Positions 41,847-42,924 of a stretch of DNA of 42,924 nt are shown here, piece after piece (position 1 is the first letter of the stretch; each line of letters opens with the position of its first letter). The position numbers were made by a program, and so were the translations under genes. The stretch covers positions 1-42,924 of the forward strand of contig CALBGO010000108.1 of the NCBI GenBank assembly GCA_937894585.1, written 5' to 3'. The notes beneath the pieces were generated by a model. The model searched no databases and was not told the origin of the DNA. It saw only the letters and a list, made by a program, of their open reading frames with translations. Origin of the DNA: an uncultured Eubacterium sp. Lineage in GTDB: Bacteria; Bacillota; Clostridia; Peptostreptococcales; Anaerovoracaceae.

Positions 41847-42533
41847 ATGAAAATCAAATTTCTAATTCCCGTTACCGCTGACTATTCCGAAAAAAAACAA
41901 GATCTTCTTGACTATCTAACTCCTCTTATTTCAGAAAATACAGAACTGGTATTTCAGCAGATTACGAAAGGATTCCCCTCTGTAGAAAATGAACTCCAAG
42001 GAATGTTCAACGGCTGCTATGTTACGGACAATGTTTTAAATGATAAAACTTTTTTTGATGGCGTATATGTCAATTGTTTCGACGATCCCGGGGTTTATGC
42101 ATGCCGGGAAACTTCTAAAATCCCGGTTATCGGGCCTTATCAGGCAGCATTGCATACTGCACTTACGCTGTCAGAACGTGTTGGAATCATTACTACCGAT
42201 AGAGCGGGTATTCTTAACGAAGAAAGAAAAAGCAGACAGATCGGATTTTCTGGAAATATTGCTGCTATCGATTGTGTTGACTTTAAAGTATCCGATATTC
42301 GTTCTGAAAAAGCTGCACTTACACAAAAACTATTTGCTCTCTGCTGCGATTTCGTGCAAAACCACCGGGTAACCGCAATCTGTCTGGGATGCACAGCAAT
42401 GTTTTATGTTGTTGATGATCTTCGACAACACCTACAGAATGCCGGAATGTTCGTCAATATTATCGAACCTGTCTCTAATGGAGTTCTGTTTTTGGAAAAC
42501 ATAATCCGACTCGGATATAAAAACCATATCTAA
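41847..42533 (+). CDS. Asp/Glu/hydantoin racemase family protein
   Basis: The 228-residue protein matches the Asp/Glu/hydantoin racemase fold. The two catalytic cysteine positions are present: C77 in YVNCFDDPG and C182 in LGCTAM. Other family segments are VIGPYQAALHTALTLSERVG and the C-terminal IIEPVSNGVLFLENI. Hydantoin racemases (NCFDDPG matches them better than glutamate racemase) invert 5-substituted hydantoins; arylmalonate and aspartate enzymes are related. A peptidoglycan role is unlikely, since no cell-wall genes are near. Start ATG 41847 lies behind GGAGGT. It closes the island and ends at its own terminator. Confidence 0.85.
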   Translation: MKIKFLIPVTADYSEKKQDLLDYLTPLISENTELVFQQITKGFPSVENELQGMFNGCYVTDNVLNDKTFFDGVYVNCFDDPGVYACRETSKIPVIGPYQAALHTALTLSERVGIITTDRAGILNEERKSRQIGFSGNIAAIDCVDFKVSDIRSEKAALTQKLFALCCDFVQNHRVTAICLGCTAMFYVVDDLRQHLQNAGMFVNIIEPVSNGVLFLENIIRLGYKNHI

Positions 42534-42574
42534 TAAGATCGCCTCTTATTCAAAAAACAGGGGCTATAGGACAA

Positions 42575-42620
42575 AAACAGCGGTTTGAAATTTTACATCA
42601 AGACCGCTGTTTATATTTTT
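42575..42620 (+). terminator. Rho-independent terminator of the racemase gene
   Basis: AAACAGCGGT (42575-42584) pairs with ACCGCTGTTT (42603-42612) around an 18-nt loop, followed by ATATTTTT. Confidence 0.82.
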
Positions 42621-42676
42621 AAATACTATCTTTTCTATATATTGTTTTTTCATTAAATATAAACAATATATATTCT

Positions 42677-42924
42677 TTATTCTGTATACTTCCGAATATA
42701 TTCCCTGGCTTCTGATTCTGTCAAGTTGAACCAATCTATCAGTCTTTTTCTGATTTCTTCTTCCGAAGTATTCTCTTTTCGACTTCCCGAAATAAATGCA
42801 CAGATACCCAGATCCAAGCCCTCTTGCCTGCCAAGGTCCAAACCTTCCTGTCTGCCCTGCCGTCTGCCTCGCTCTTCTGCCCAGTCCTCCCGCATTCTGC
42901 GGTCCATTTCCAGTGTCATTACGC
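42677..42924 (-). CDS. Rpn-family nuclease, C-terminal part, cut by the window edge
   Basis: The visible 80 residues are the C-terminus of a second Rpn/PDDEXK_2 protein: VMTLEMDRRMREDWAEERGR, then GRQGRQEGLDLGRQEGLDLG repeats, then the helix ending AREYIRKYTE. The start and nuclease domain lie beyond 42924, so completeness is unknown. Bases 42864-42924 are identical to 25785-25845 in the interrupted copy, while the part after the repeats has diverged and the repeat number differs. Confidence 0.85.
   Translation of the reverse strand, partial: VMTLEMDRRMREDWAEERGRRQGRQEGLDLGRQEGLDLGICAFISGSRKENTSEEEIRKRLIDWFNLTESEAREYIRKYTE

Overview
This is chromosomal DNA of an endospore-forming, low-to-moderate GC Firmicute, most likely an anaerobic member of the Clostridia (an Anaerovoracaceae-like lineage is my guess). 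The support is spoIIR next to a sipL-type LysM/SPOCS gene, a class B sortase, AGGAGG-type ribosome binding sites throughout, a NhaC-type antiporter, and a VanG-type ligase with its two-component system. I saw no rRNA, tRNA, CRISPR array or complete insertion sequence. Family calls come from reading the protein sequences, not from a database search.

Layout. 1-1.4 kb: a truncated amino acid:carrier-protein ligase-like gene and an ECF sigma factor. 1.8-3.0 kb: a three-gene DUF2089/SHOCT-like cassette. 3.1-9.8 kb (minus strand): hslO, ddl, a DUF1934 gene, a 33-residue membrane peptide, a DUF1846 gene and a ClC antiporter, followed by a methyltransferase remnant with an internal deletion. 9.9-12.8 kb: an HtrA-like protease and a dicarboxylate/amino-acid symporter. 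13.5-17.9 kb: vanR-vanS-vanW-vanG, a partial vanG-type cluster without vanXY or vanT here. 18-25.3 kb (minus strand): an amidohydrolase, spoIIR, sipL, and ispE-gntR, then a membrane Ig-like protein and tadA. 25.5-30 kb: a nonsense-interrupted Rpn-family nuclease, srtB, a CmpB-like membrane protein, a phosphohexomutase and nfo (minus strand, 30.0-30.9 kb). 31-34.5 kb: a NhaC antiporter and a DUF2804 protein.

34.7-42.5 kb is the most unusual part. It is a seven-gene catabolic-looking island: DUF917, an M29-like metallopeptidase, AroM, DUF1177, a PucR-type regulator, an OPT-family transporter and an Asp/Glu/hydantoin racemase-like protein. A shared motif (GTTGAAATAT, extended to a 17-nt match at two promoters) lies in front of three of the transcription units, so the island may be one regulon. 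I infer that it imports and degrades a small peptide-like or hydantoin-like nitrogen compound. The substrate cannot be read from the sequence.

The window also shows frequent small-scale decay and repeat growth. Four intergenic spaces hold degenerate tandem arrays of unrelated units (about 42, 52, 14 and 40 bp). Tandem duplications also occur inside vanS, htrA and the Rpn genes. A second Rpn-family copy is cut by the right edge and shares 61 identical bases with the first.
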